Source: Bdellovibrionales bacterium
GTDB taxonomy: Bacteria; Bdellovibrionota; Bdellovibrionia; Bdellovibrionales; UBA1609
Length of the DNA stretch: 7,749 nucleotides
Direction of reading: 5' to 3'
Assembly: GCA_028279085.1 (NCBI GenBank)
Contig: JANQSX010000048.1
Location: 1 to 7,749 of the forward strand
Positions 1 through 7,299 of the stretch are shown here, piece by piece (position 1 is the stretch's first letter; each line of letters opens with the position of its first letter). Below the pieces are notes generated by a model, which was given only the letters and a program-made list of their open reading frames with translations, had not been told where the DNA came from and searched no databases. The position numbers and the translations under genes are program-made.

Positions 1-1581
1 GATCATTTTTTGCATTTAACCAATCTCGAAAAAAAAATTAAACTAACCTGGCAATCCTGGTTCCGTTTGTTAGAGGGGGTTGTTAAAAAAGAAGAAGTAA
101 AAATACAAGAAGAAAATCTTCAAGGTATCAATTGTTTAAGTTTTAATGCTTTAGGATGGGTGAAGTCGGATTTTATTTATATTGCCGGTTTAAGTGAACA
201 AAATCTCAAAACAGAAAAACACAATATTATTTCTTCTTTAGAAGCGGAATCTATTACGGAAAATCTTGGTTTTTTTATAAAATCGGAACCACTGGATAAA
301 CAGGAACGTATTATATCTCATTTTATTCATCAAGGACATAAAGAGCTTGTTTTATCTTTTTCTTCCACAGATTTTTTAGGGACTCCTTTAAATCCTTCCT
401 GTTTTTGGTTGGAAAAAGCTATGGAGCGTAAAAAAAATATACATCATTTTGATACGCCAGGATCGACGATATGGGATCAACAGCAAAGAAGATCTTCTAT
501 AAAAAACATTTTATCTCATACTGACATTCCATCACCTCGATTAAAATTGATGGAACAATCTATTATAGAAGATCAAGAATATATAAAACCTTTTTATCAA
601 AAGTCTGTAAAAAATTTATCTCCTTCTGCACTAGATGATTATATTAAATGTCCTTTTATATTTGCTGCCCGGAAAGTTTTTCATTTATGGGATGGAGTTG
701 AAGAAGATATAGATATTCCAGCAACAGAACGTGGTGTTATGGTGCACAAACTCTTTGAAATTTTACAAACAATGCCGGAGGAGAAAGTTTCTGAAAAAAA
801 TATTTTACAAATAATAGAAACAGTAAAATCCAGTAACAAATTAAATCAAAAGGATTTTTCTTTTCTGAATTTTGAGCACACTTCATATCCAGTCCGGGAA
901 AAACAGCAATCAGAAAAATTAAATCGGAAAAATGTAAAAGAGTCAGGGATCCATCCTGTTATTTGGGAAAAAGAAAAATCCTGGTTATTAAAAAAAGCAA
1001 TGATTTTCTTAAAAGAAAAACAAAAAAGAAAGATTTTATTTAATAATTACAAAACTAAATATTGTGAAAAACAATATCATTGCTATTGGGATTTTAGAGT
1101 AAAATCCCAATCTAATAAGGGTGAAATTTCTTTTAAAGGAAAAATAGATTATATTGATTCAGATGGTCAATCATACCAGATTATTGATTATAAAAATTCT
1201 CTTCCAACCGGAGCTTCAGCTCCTTCCTGGGAAATTCAGCAGAATTTTCAATTGGCCTTCTATATACAAGCCCTTGAGAGAGGATTAACTGATTTACCCC
1301 CTCTTCCTGTGAAATCGGCTCTTTATTTAAGTTATAAAATTTTTGATTATCAAGGATTAGCTAACAAGGAGCCGGCTTATATTGAATTGCTAGGAAGCTC
1401 AAAAAAAAGATCATTAGTTTCAAAAGAACAAAAAGAAACTATTTTACAAAATACAAATGAGAAAATAAATAATCTACTTTTGAATATTTACAATGGAAAT
1501 TTTCAAGCTCAACCTAAAACAAAAAACCTTTGTATAAAATGCAGATGGAGAAAAATATGCCGCGCAAACCATTTAAATTAA
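1..1581 (+). CDS. addB: AddB-like subunit of ATP-dependent recombination nuclease, C-terminal half (5' end outside window)
   Basis: Partial gene: the frame is open from base 1, and the TTG at base 10 is not a credible start because homologous sequence already runs through it. 526 residues are visible (numbered from base 1). The early part, including an IAGL motif about 60 residues in followed by SEQN, resembles the AddB/RecC inactive-helicase region (VFIxGLNEG type). The C-terminal half is a PD-(D/E)XK nuclease: RGVMVH with His249, Asp383 in GKIDYID, Asp396 and Lys398 in IIDYK, and a QxxxY motif at Gln417-Tyr421. Cys217 (YIKCPF) plus Cys511, Cys514 and Cys520 form the C-Xn-C-X2-C-X5-C pattern of the 4Fe-4S nucleases (AddB; also seen in Cas4). 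Inferred role: cytoplasmic resection of double-strand breaks with the AddA helicase encoded immediately downstream and overlapping. B. subtilis AddB is about 1,160 residues, so about half is missing here. A stand-alone RecB-family nuclease is less likely given the neighbour. Confidence 0.82.
   Translation, partial: DHFLHLTNLEKKIKLTWQSWFRLLEGVVKKEEVKIQEENLQGINCLSFNALGWVKSDFIYIAGLSEQNLKTEKHNIISSLEAESITENLGFFIKSEPLDKQERIISHFIHQGHKELVLSFSSTDFLGTPLNPSCFWLEKAMERKKNIHHFDTPGSTIWDQQQRRSSIKNILSHTDIPSPRLKLMEQSIIEDQEYIKPFYQKSVKNLSPSALDDYIKCPFIFAARKVFHLWDGVEEDIDIPATERGVMVHKLFEILQTMPEEKVSEKNILQIIETVKSSNKLNQKDFSFLNFEHTSYPVREKQQSEKLNRKNVKESGIHPVIWEKEKSWLLKKAMIFLKEKQKRKILFNNYKTKYCEKQYHCYWDFRVKSQSNKGEISFKGKIDYIDSDGQSYQIIDYKNSLPTGASAPSWEIQQNFQLAFYIQALERGLTDLPPLPVKSALYLSYKIFDYQGLANKEPAYIELLGSSKKRSLVSKEQKETILQNTNEKINNLLLNIYNGNFQAQPKTKNLCIKCRWRKICRANHLN
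1547..1556 (+). promoter_or_regulatory. Shine-Dalgarno site for the addA-like gene, inside the addB-like coding region
   Basis: GGAG at 1547-1550 is followed by a 6-nt spacer and ATG at 1557. This is the best-placed ribosome binding site among the candidate starts at 1530 (TTG), 1539, 1545 and 1557, so it decides the start of the helicase gene. It lies within the codons for the CX5C end of the upstream protein's iron-sulfur motif. Confidence 0.7.
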
Positions 1582-3956
1582 CTGTTACCCATTCTGAAAA
1601 AAATTTACTCACAGGTACGGCTGAGCAGCGATCAGCGCTTTTAAATCATAAAATTATCAAACAGGAATTGATTAAAGCGGGTGCCGGAACGGGTAAAACA
1701 ACAGCTTTAATCAATACACTAATGGCTTGTGTGATGAATTATCACAAGGAATATAAAAGATTTCCTCGTGTAGCAGTGAGTACATTTACCAGAAAGGCCA
1801 CTCGTGAACTTAAAGAACGTATGATAATAAAAGCTATTGAATTACAAAATGCCGCTCTGATTCAATATATTAGCTATTCATCTCGTCTTCAAATTTCCAC
1901 TCTTCATGGGATTTTTAATCGCTTTATTCAAACCTATGGTTATAAAGCCGGTTTCAGTCCAGGCGTAACAATAATCAGTGAAAGAGAATCAAATAGGTTG
2001 TTTGTATCTATACTACAGGATGTTTTACTGGAAAAACAAATAGGGACTGAACTTCTAAACCATTACTCTTTTGAAGAACTGAGTCTGATTGTAAAGCATT
2101 ACATTCTACATATTCAAACAACTATACATAATAGTCCTGTTAATAAAAAAGAAATACAAAGTATTCTTTTTGATAAGGAAGCGAAAATTTTAAGGGAACT
2201 GAAAGAAAACAGTAAAAAAGAACAAAAAGCATTGTTGGAATTGCAGAAGGAAAAAAATTATTTGGATATGTATGTTCATTTACCAAATGTTTTGGAAAAA
2301 CTAGGGAAAGCGGTTCTGCAAATGCAGTTACAGAAGAAAAAAGAACTTAATCAGATCACTCTAAATGATTTGGAGATATTTACTATGGAAATTCTTCAAA
2401 AAGAAAGGGGTGTTTTAAATCTAAGAGAACATAAATGGGATTTTTGGTTTTTAGATGAGTACCAAGATACCAGTAAGTTGCAAAAAAATATTTTGAATCA
2501 GCTTAGTCAAAACAGTCAGATGTTTATTGTGGGAGATCCTCAGCAGAGTATCTATTATTTTCGAGGTGCGGATGCTTCTATTTTCTTAAAAAAAGAACAA
2601 GAAATGAGAAGTATGAAACAGGCCCAGGTGAAATATTTAAAAAAAAATTATCGTTCATGTCCTGAATTGGTAGCGTTTTTTAATGATTTTTTCCCTAATG
2701 AAAAATTTGAAAAGATGGAAACAATACATAATTCTTATAAAAAAGAAAAAAAGGTGGCTCATTTCATTTTTATAAAATCTTCTCAAAAAGATAGAGAAAA
2801 GGAAACAAGTGAATTATTGGAAACAGAGAATAGAATTAATAATTTACTTACACAAGGGGTAAAACCCTCCGAAATAGTTGTATTAGCTAGACAAAATAAA
2901 ATGCTTCAGGAGCTAGCTCAATATTTAAAAAAACAAAATATTCCTGTTCATTTACATTCCTCCGGTAGTTTTAAAAAAAGAAGAGAAGTAACTGATGCCT
3001 TGCTTTTATTTCATTTCATTTTAAATCCCCATCATGATGAAAATCTAATTGGTTTGCTTAGAACACCTTATTGTCGTATTCCTGATCAAATATTAGCTGA
3101 TGTTATACAACAAAAGATTCATACGAAGAATAGACAATCCCTTTGGGAGTTTTTTCTTCAGATAGGTTCGATGAAAAAAATAACTAATGAAGGGCAAAAA
3201 TATACTACAATAGATATGAAAAATCCTGTTTTAAATTTTCCAACTTTATTTAAGGCTCAATCAGTGATTCAAACACTGAACTATTATTTTGAAAATGCAA
3301 AGACAATAGGGATTGTAAATAGCTTTCAATCCGCCCTTGAAAACCTAGGGTTTATTGATTTGTCTTACTATCAGGATTCAACAGGGGTGCGTGAAGCTAA
3401 TTTCTGGAAATTTATTTATTGTTTAAAAGATTATGAAGCCAAAGGAGTGTCTAATTTATTTGCTTTTGCTGATCATCTCTTTTATGACAGTTTCAAGGTA
3501 GAACTGGATCAAAGTGATTACTCCCAAAATGCCGTATCTGCTGTTGAAAGTTCCGGTATTCAGCTAATGACTGTTCATGCAGCTAAAGGACTGGAGTTTA
3601 AACATGTTATTCTTGTTAAAGTATGTTCTAGCTTTAGACATACGGAAGGGTTTCAATATTTTGTTGGTGACAAAGAAACAGGCAAATGGGCTATCTCTGT
3701 TAGATCCGAAGAGGAAGATAAAAGAATTAAATCGTCTTTTCACAAGAAAATTCAGGAAGAACAAAAAAACACAGAAATGGAAGAATGGGATCGGTTATTA
3801 TATGTAGCGCTGACTAGAGCGCAAGAAACTGTTACTCTCATTGGTTCAGGAAAACCGGGGAAATATTCCTGGTACAATCGATTTCCTTTTTTTTTTAACC
3901 TCAAGCCTGGTAACTACCAAAAAGATTTTTACTCTTACTGTGTAAAAGATATTTGA
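1557..3956 (+). CDS. addA: AddA/UvrD-like superfamily 1 DNA helicase lacking a C-terminal nuclease domain
   Basis: 799 residues from ATG 1557, chosen for the GGAG six bases upstream; the frame extends back to a TTG at 1530 without a better site. All SF1A helicase motifs are present: Q-motif Gln24; Walker A AGAGTGKTT (41-49); motif Ia TFTRKAT; an STLHG motif; Walker B DEYQDT (300-305), the spelling typical of AddA; motif III VGDPQQSIYYFRGAD (325-339); YRS (365-367); motif V TVHAAKGLEF (672-681); motif VI YVALTRA (749-755). Known role of the family: ATP-driven 3'-5' translocation and unwinding at DNA ends. The protein stops about 45 residues after motif VI, whereas B. subtilis-type AddA continues with a PD-(D/E)XK nuclease to about 1,200 residues. 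Only 20 bp separate the stop from the opposing gene, so no nuclease remnant is hidden downstream. It overlaps the addB-like gene by 25 nt, which implies cotranscription and a complex. A UvrD/PcrA repair helicase is the alternative, less likely given the partner. Confidence 0.85.
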   Translation: MPRKPFKLTVTHSEKNLLTGTAEQRSALLNHKIIKQELIKAGAGTGKTTALINTLMACVMNYHKEYKRFPRVAVSTFTRKATRELKERMIIKAIELQNAALIQYISYSSRLQISTLHGIFNRFIQTYGYKAGFSPGVTIISERESNRLFVSILQDVLLEKQIGTELLNHYSFEELSLIVKHYILHIQTTIHNSPVNKKEIQSILFDKEAKILRELKENSKKEQKALLELQKEKNYLDMYVHLPNVLEKLGKAVLQMQLQKKKELNQITLNDLEIFTMEILQKERGVLNLREHKWDFWFLDEYQDTSKLQKNILNQLSQNSQMFIVGDPQQSIYYFRGADASIFLKKEQEMRSMKQAQVKYLKKNYRSCPELVAFFNDFFPNEKFEKMETIHNSYKKEKKVAHFIFIKSSQKDREKETSELLETENRINNLLTQGVKPSEIVVLARQNKMLQELAQYLKKQNIPVHLHSSGSFKKRREVTDALLLFHFILNPHHDENLIGLLRTPYCRIPDQILADVIQQKIHTKNRQSLWEFFLQIGSMKKITNEGQKYTTIDMKNPVLNFPTLFKAQSVIQTLNYYFENAKTIGIVNSFQSALENLGFIDLSYYQDSTGVREANFWKFIYCLKDYEAKGVSNLFAFADHLFYDSFKVELDQSDYSQNAVSAVESSGIQLMTVHAAKGLEFKHVILVKVCSSFRHTEGFQYFVGDKETGKWAISVRSEEEDKRIKSSFHKKIQEEQKNTEMEEWDRLLYVALTRAQETVTLIGSGKPGKYSWYNRFPFFFNLKPGNYQKDFYSYCVKDI
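3887..3896 (+). repeat. Ten-base T tract within the 3' end of the helicase gene
   Basis: Ten consecutive T encode Phe codons in the PFFFN segment near residue 778 of the helicase, 22 residues before its end. Loss of one T would swap the last residues for another frame ending at TAA 3943-3945 (numbering of the present sequence); gain of one T gives an immediate TAA. All helicase motifs lie upstream. Runs of nine T or A also occur at 29-37, 6793-6801 and 7618-7626, so this may only reflect base composition. Confidence 0.6.
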
Positions 3957-3976
3957 ATAGAGATGTTTTTTAAAAA

Positions 3977-5680
3977 TTATCTTGGTTCCGGATTGTTTTT
4001 TTCAAGCATAGCTGAGACAAAAAGCAAGGGACTATAGGCAGTTTCAGAGTTCAATGCAAAACCGCGGTTGACGTATTCTTGTGCTTCGGCGTGATGACCT
4101 TGGTTGTATTTGGCGTAAGCAATTCCTCCTAAGCCGGATAGAGAGTCAGGCGTATCGTTTAGAACAAGGCTCCAGTTTTGAATGGCACATTCCCAGTCTT
4201 CTTTTTTTTCACAAAAACGGGCTTGCAGAATGTAAGGTAACATGTATTTCCTATCATTGTTAGCTTGTATAGCATCACCTAAAATGAGAGCTGAATAATC
4301 TTTCAAGTTGATAATATCCGTAATATAAGCATGAACAGATTTAATGAGCACGTCTTTTGAATCACTTAAACTAGCTTGTTTTATAAACTGTTGTGCCAAT
4401 TCATAGTTTTGGGAACGGACTAAACAATAAGAATAAAAAGATATAAAGAGTTTATTGTTTTTTTGTGCGGAGTAAATTTTTTTACATAAAGGGAGTAATT
4501 GAGTCCAGGAATAGATTTTTCTGTCAATAAAAATACTGTAATGATAATTCTCTGTTAAATAAGGATTACTATCCAGTAGATTTTCAATTATAGGTGACAC
4601 TGGGTCACCATTTTTGTGTTTTATATAAGCCAGACCTACAAGAGCTTCTTGGTAATAATCTTTTGGCTTACGTGTTATTTTTTGTAAAATATTTTCCGCT
4701 TTTTTCTGTTGAGTAGGGAGTAAATTATTGTCTTGTAAAAGACACATGGAGAATGCAAATTGTATTAAATTTGTGTGTTTTGACAGGTTGTTTCTATGAC
4801 GGTTAAAAAAATTGCACTTTCCCTGTTTAGCGGATAACAAGGCTAAATTGGCAAGAGAGATATTTTTTATTTCTTGTGAGTGATCATTTTGAATGATTAG
4901 ATTATTAAAAGACTCTTCGGCGGATTTTGAATTGCCATTTTTTAACTGTACCAATGCCGCTATTATTTCTTTTTCTTCAGGGGCCATATCTGTATTAACA
5001 TCTATTATTTTTTCAGTTTGGGATATATCATCATTTAATTGAAATTTTAAAATTTGTAATAGTAGTTTATCTTCTGGTTTTAATTTATTTTTCTTTTCCT
5101 GTTCTTTAAAGATTTCTATTGCCTTTGAGTAATCACCAACAGAAAAATATATATAACCATTTTGGTCAGTGCTTGATTCACTTTCCTCTTTAGGTTTGAT
5201 TTGTTGGTTAAAAATAAGGAATGAAACAACAGTAATAACTATAAGAGTAAGTGGACTGATAATCCAAAGTGGCTTTAATGTTTTTTTACTGGGAGGAGGA
5301 TCTTTTAGTTCCGGAGTTTCAGTTACTATCTTATAAGGTACTACTTCTTCATCCTCTGAAGTGGTTGGGGGTTTTTCATTAGATGTGAGTTGTTCTGCAT
5401 TAATCTCGTGTGTTTTTGTAGCTTCATATAAAGACATGGCCTTTGCAAAGTCAGACCCTAGTGTTTTTGTAAACTGCGTTATTTGATACCTATCTCCAGG
5501 ACTAGAAAATTGAGAGTAAGAAGCTATAAAACCCCAGAACTCCTGGCCTGGCTCACAAACACTAGCAAAAGGGGAAATATGCCCTTTTTCTATCTGTTCT
5601 TTCACTTCTGATTCACTAAAAGGCCCAGTGATTTGATCGTTATTCTTAATCAGCCATTTTTTTTCTTCTTGATTGGACAT
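3977..5680 (-). CDS. GYF_2-like domain, single-pass membrane protein with TPR-like repeats, function unknown
   Basis: 567 residues. The N-terminus (about residues 8-55) fits the GYF_2/DUF4339 pattern: W9, the GPFSESEV block (19-26), a KGHISP turn (32-37) and a terminal FW pair (48-49). An acidic, proline-rich linker (about 100-133) follows, then basic residues (K132, K133, K136) and one hydrophobic segment (about 138-157). The remaining 400 residues are helical, with TPR-like units such as GYIYFSVGDYSKAIEIF (175-191) and, near the C-terminus, AIQNW...AKYNQGHHAEAQEYV. By the positive-inside rule the GYF-like domain is cytoplasmic and the TPR solenoid periplasmic (inference); there is no signal peptide. 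The start is supported by the domain beginning right after it, but its Shine-Dalgarno is weak (GAAG, 11 nt upstream). It lies 62 nt downstream of purH on the same strand. Both domain types mediate protein contacts, so a scaffold role is plausible, but no function can be assigned. Similar cytoplasmic-domain/TM/repeat designs occur in cell-envelope and motility machines of predatory and gliding bacteria. Confidence 0.72.
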   Translation of the reverse strand: MSNQEEKKWLIKNNDQITGPFSESEVKEQIEKGHISPFASVCEPGQEFWGFIASYSQFSSPGDRYQITQFTKTLGSDFAKAMSLYEATKTHEINAEQLTSNEKPPTTSEDEEVVPYKIVTETPELKDPPPSKKTLKPLWIISPLTLIVITVVSFLIFNQQIKPKEESESSTDQNGYIYFSVGDYSKAIEIFKEQEKKNKLKPEDKLLLQILKFQLNDDISQTEKIIDVNTDMAPEEKEIIAALVQLKNGNSKSAEESFNNLIIQNDHSQEIKNISLANLALLSAKQGKCNFFNRHRNNLSKHTNLIQFAFSMCLLQDNNLLPTQQKKAENILQKITRKPKDYYQEALVGLAYIKHKNGDPVSPIIENLLDSNPYLTENYHYSIFIDRKIYSWTQLLPLCKKIYSAQKNNKLFISFYSYCLVRSQNYELAQQFIKQASLSDSKDVLIKSVHAYITDIINLKDYSALILGDAIQANNDRKYMLPYILQARFCEKKEDWECAIQNWSLVLNDTPDSLSGLGGIAYAKYNQGHHAEAQEYVNRGFALNSETAYSPLLFVSAMLEKNNPEPR

Positions 5681-5742
5681 AAATATATTGTCTTCAATTC
5701 AAATTCTATTGTCACTTTTTTATTGCATCGCCTAAAAACAAG

Positions 5743-7284
5743 CTAATGGGAAAAACATCTTTGGCCTGTAAAAACCATATTGACGGCCCATTTTTTAGCT
5801 TTGGAAATAATTTCTTGATCTCTAATTGAACCTCCTGGTTGGATAATCCACTGTATACCTGCTTTAGCAGCTAATTCTACGGAATCAGGAAAAGGGAAAA
5901 AACCATCACTGGCCATAACGGGAGAAGGAATCGACGGATGAAATTTTTTCCACCTTTGAATAGCTGTTTCTACTGCTGATAGGCGATTAACTTGCCCCAT
6001 ACCTAAACCGACTGTTTGGTTGTTTGAAACTAAAGCGATAGCATTACTTTTCAGATGGATACATACTTTCCAGGCCATCAATAACTCAGAATGAATAGAA
6101 AGTTCCGGTTTTTCCCCTATATATTGCCACTTTTTTATGTCACTCTTTTGCTGACCTTCTTGTACTAATAAACCTCCATCCACTGTGTGGATCTTTATAT
6201 GATTGAGTTCCTGAGTCATCAGATCCGGCCATTTCATTATACGTAGATTTTTCTTTTTTGATTTAAACAGTTCTAAAGCGGAAGGGCTGTAATCGGGAGC
6301 CACTATAGCTTCTAAAAAAAGAGAACATAAAGCTTGAGCCGCTTCTTTAGAAACCGGACGATTTATAGCTATAACAGCTCCAAAAACACTCACCGGATCA
6401 GCTTTTAAAGATAGCTCTATTGCTCTTTCTATTGTTTTGTTACAAGAAAGACCACAAGGATTATTATGTTTTATAGCTACTGCTGATGGAGTTTCAAATT
6501 CTCTTATAACGGAAATGGCTGAGTTCAGATCACAAATATTATTAAAAGATAGTTCTTTTCCTTGGAGAAGTACGGCTTGTTGAAGACCTGTTGTACCTAG
6601 TTGAAACCAACGAGCTTTTTGCCCTGGGTTTTCTCCGTAACGTAGATTTTTATAAAATCGTCCATAAAGACTTATGTCTTTATTTGTTGTCCACAGATCT
6701 TCTTTTTTCATCCATTCGGCAATTTGAAAATTATAGTGGGCTAAGACAGAAAAAGCTTTCCCGGCCAGTTGTCTTCTTTGCTCTAAGCCGGGTTTTTTTT
6801 TACTTTCTAAAATAGCTTTATAATCTGCTGGATCACATAATACAGTGACTTGTTCAAAATTTTTGGCGGCTGCTCGAATTAAGGAAGGACCGCCAACGTC
6901 AATCCATTCTATTAATTCTTTATCACTTTTTCCTTGTTGTTTTTTTTCTGAAAAAGGATATAGGTTACAGACTACTAAATCAAAATGGGACAAGCCGGCT
7001 TCTTCTAGAACTTTTTTATCTTCAGAATGGTTAGGACGCGCTAAGAGAGGCATATAAATATAAGGATGCAAAGATTTCACTCTTCCTCCCATCACCTCAC
7101 TGAAACCTGTTTGTTGGCTTACATCCACAACTGAGATGCCGGCTTTTTTTAGCTCATGAGCTGTTCCTCCTGTGGAAACCACTCGCATATTTTGCTCAGC
7201 TAAAGGACGAATAAAATCCACTAAGCCTTCTTTATTGCTGACGCTCACAAGAGCATTCTTGAATATTTTTTTACTTACGTTCAT
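5743..7284 (-). CDS. purH: Bifunctional AICAR transformylase / IMP cyclohydrolase PurH
   Basis: 513 residues, normal for PurH. It catalyses the last two steps of de novo purine synthesis in the cytoplasm: formylation of AICAR with 10-formyltetrahydrofolate, then closure of FAICAR to IMP. The N-terminal MGS-like cyclohydrolase domain (about 1-200) has STGGTA (37-42), VKSLHP with Lys70, NLYPF with Tyr109, WIDVGGPS with Asp129, and AAAKNF with Lys141, matching the cyclohydrolase active-site residues known from avian and human ATIC. The transformylase domain has RYGENPGQ, GKELSFNNI, the catalytic Lys272-His273 in KHNNPCG, KSNAIAL, ASDGFFPFPD and IQPGGSIRD, and ends in CFSH like many PurH proteins. 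The ATG start carries AAAGG nine bases upstream. It follows alr by 12 nt and precedes the TPR gene by 62 nt. One oddity: the loop after LHP reads YIYMPLLARP where most PurH have a KxHGGILAR-type sequence. No other purine gene is in the window. Confidence 0.97.
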   Translation of the reverse strand: MNVSKKIFKNALVSVSNKEGLVDFIRPLAEQNMRVVSTGGTAHELKKAGISVVDVSQQTGFSEVMGGRVKSLHPYIYMPLLARPNHSEDKKVLEEAGLSHFDLVVCNLYPFSEKKQQGKSDKELIEWIDVGGPSLIRAAAKNFEQVTVLCDPADYKAILESKKKPGLEQRRQLAGKAFSVLAHYNFQIAEWMKKEDLWTTNKDISLYGRFYKNLRYGENPGQKARWFQLGTTGLQQAVLLQGKELSFNNICDLNSAISVIREFETPSAVAIKHNNPCGLSCNKTIERAIELSLKADPVSVFGAVIAINRPVSKEAAQALCSLFLEAIVAPDYSPSALELFKSKKKNLRIMKWPDLMTQELNHIKIHTVDGGLLVQEGQQKSDIKKWQYIGEKPELSIHSELLMAWKVCIHLKSNAIALVSNNQTVGLGMGQVNRLSAVETAIQRWKKFHPSIPSPVMASDGFFPFPDSVELAAKAGIQWIIQPGGSIRDQEIISKAKKWAVNMVFTGQRCFSH

Positions 7285-7299
7285 AGGTTTTTACCTTTA
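7285..7299 (-). promoter_or_regulatory. Shine-Dalgarno of purH on the alr stop codon, with a small inverted repeat
   Basis: On the minus strand the junction reads TAAAGGTAAAAACCT followed by ATG. AAAGG (7298-7294) overlaps the alr TAA (7299-7297) and sits nine bases before the purH start, which suggests translational coupling. AGGT-AAAA-ACCT exactly fills the 12-nt gap and could form a weak 4-bp stem holding part of the Shine-Dalgarno; such a short stem may have no effect. Confidence 0.6.

Noticed and set aside
3564..3807. Short open frames on both strands within the helicase gene (66 and 76 codons)
   Set aside because: They lie wholly inside a well-supported gene over motifs V-VI, have no recognisable domain or convincing ribosome site, and look like shadows.
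1..3956. Anti-phage defence island reading of the nuclease-helicase pair (Cas4-like cysteines, UvrD-like helicase)
   Set aside because: The cysteine spacing, the IAGL region and the tight overlap with an AddA-type helicase fit housekeeping AddAB; neighbours are metabolic, with no defence or mobile genes.
4081..4263. 60-codon plus-strand frame antisense to the TPR gene
   Set aside because: No family resemblance and no ribosome binding site; it overlaps the conserved-looking TPR region.
5681..5742. Promoter or terminator in the 62-nt gap between purH and the TPR gene
   Set aside because: A TATATT element is present on the minus strand but too close to the ATG, with no -35 at proper spacing; the T- and A-rich stretches near the purH stop pair poorly. 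Not supportable by eye.
6591..7057. Two plus-strand frames (74 and 70 codons) antisense to purH
   Set aside because: purH is certain across this stretch; the antisense frames have no recognisable content.
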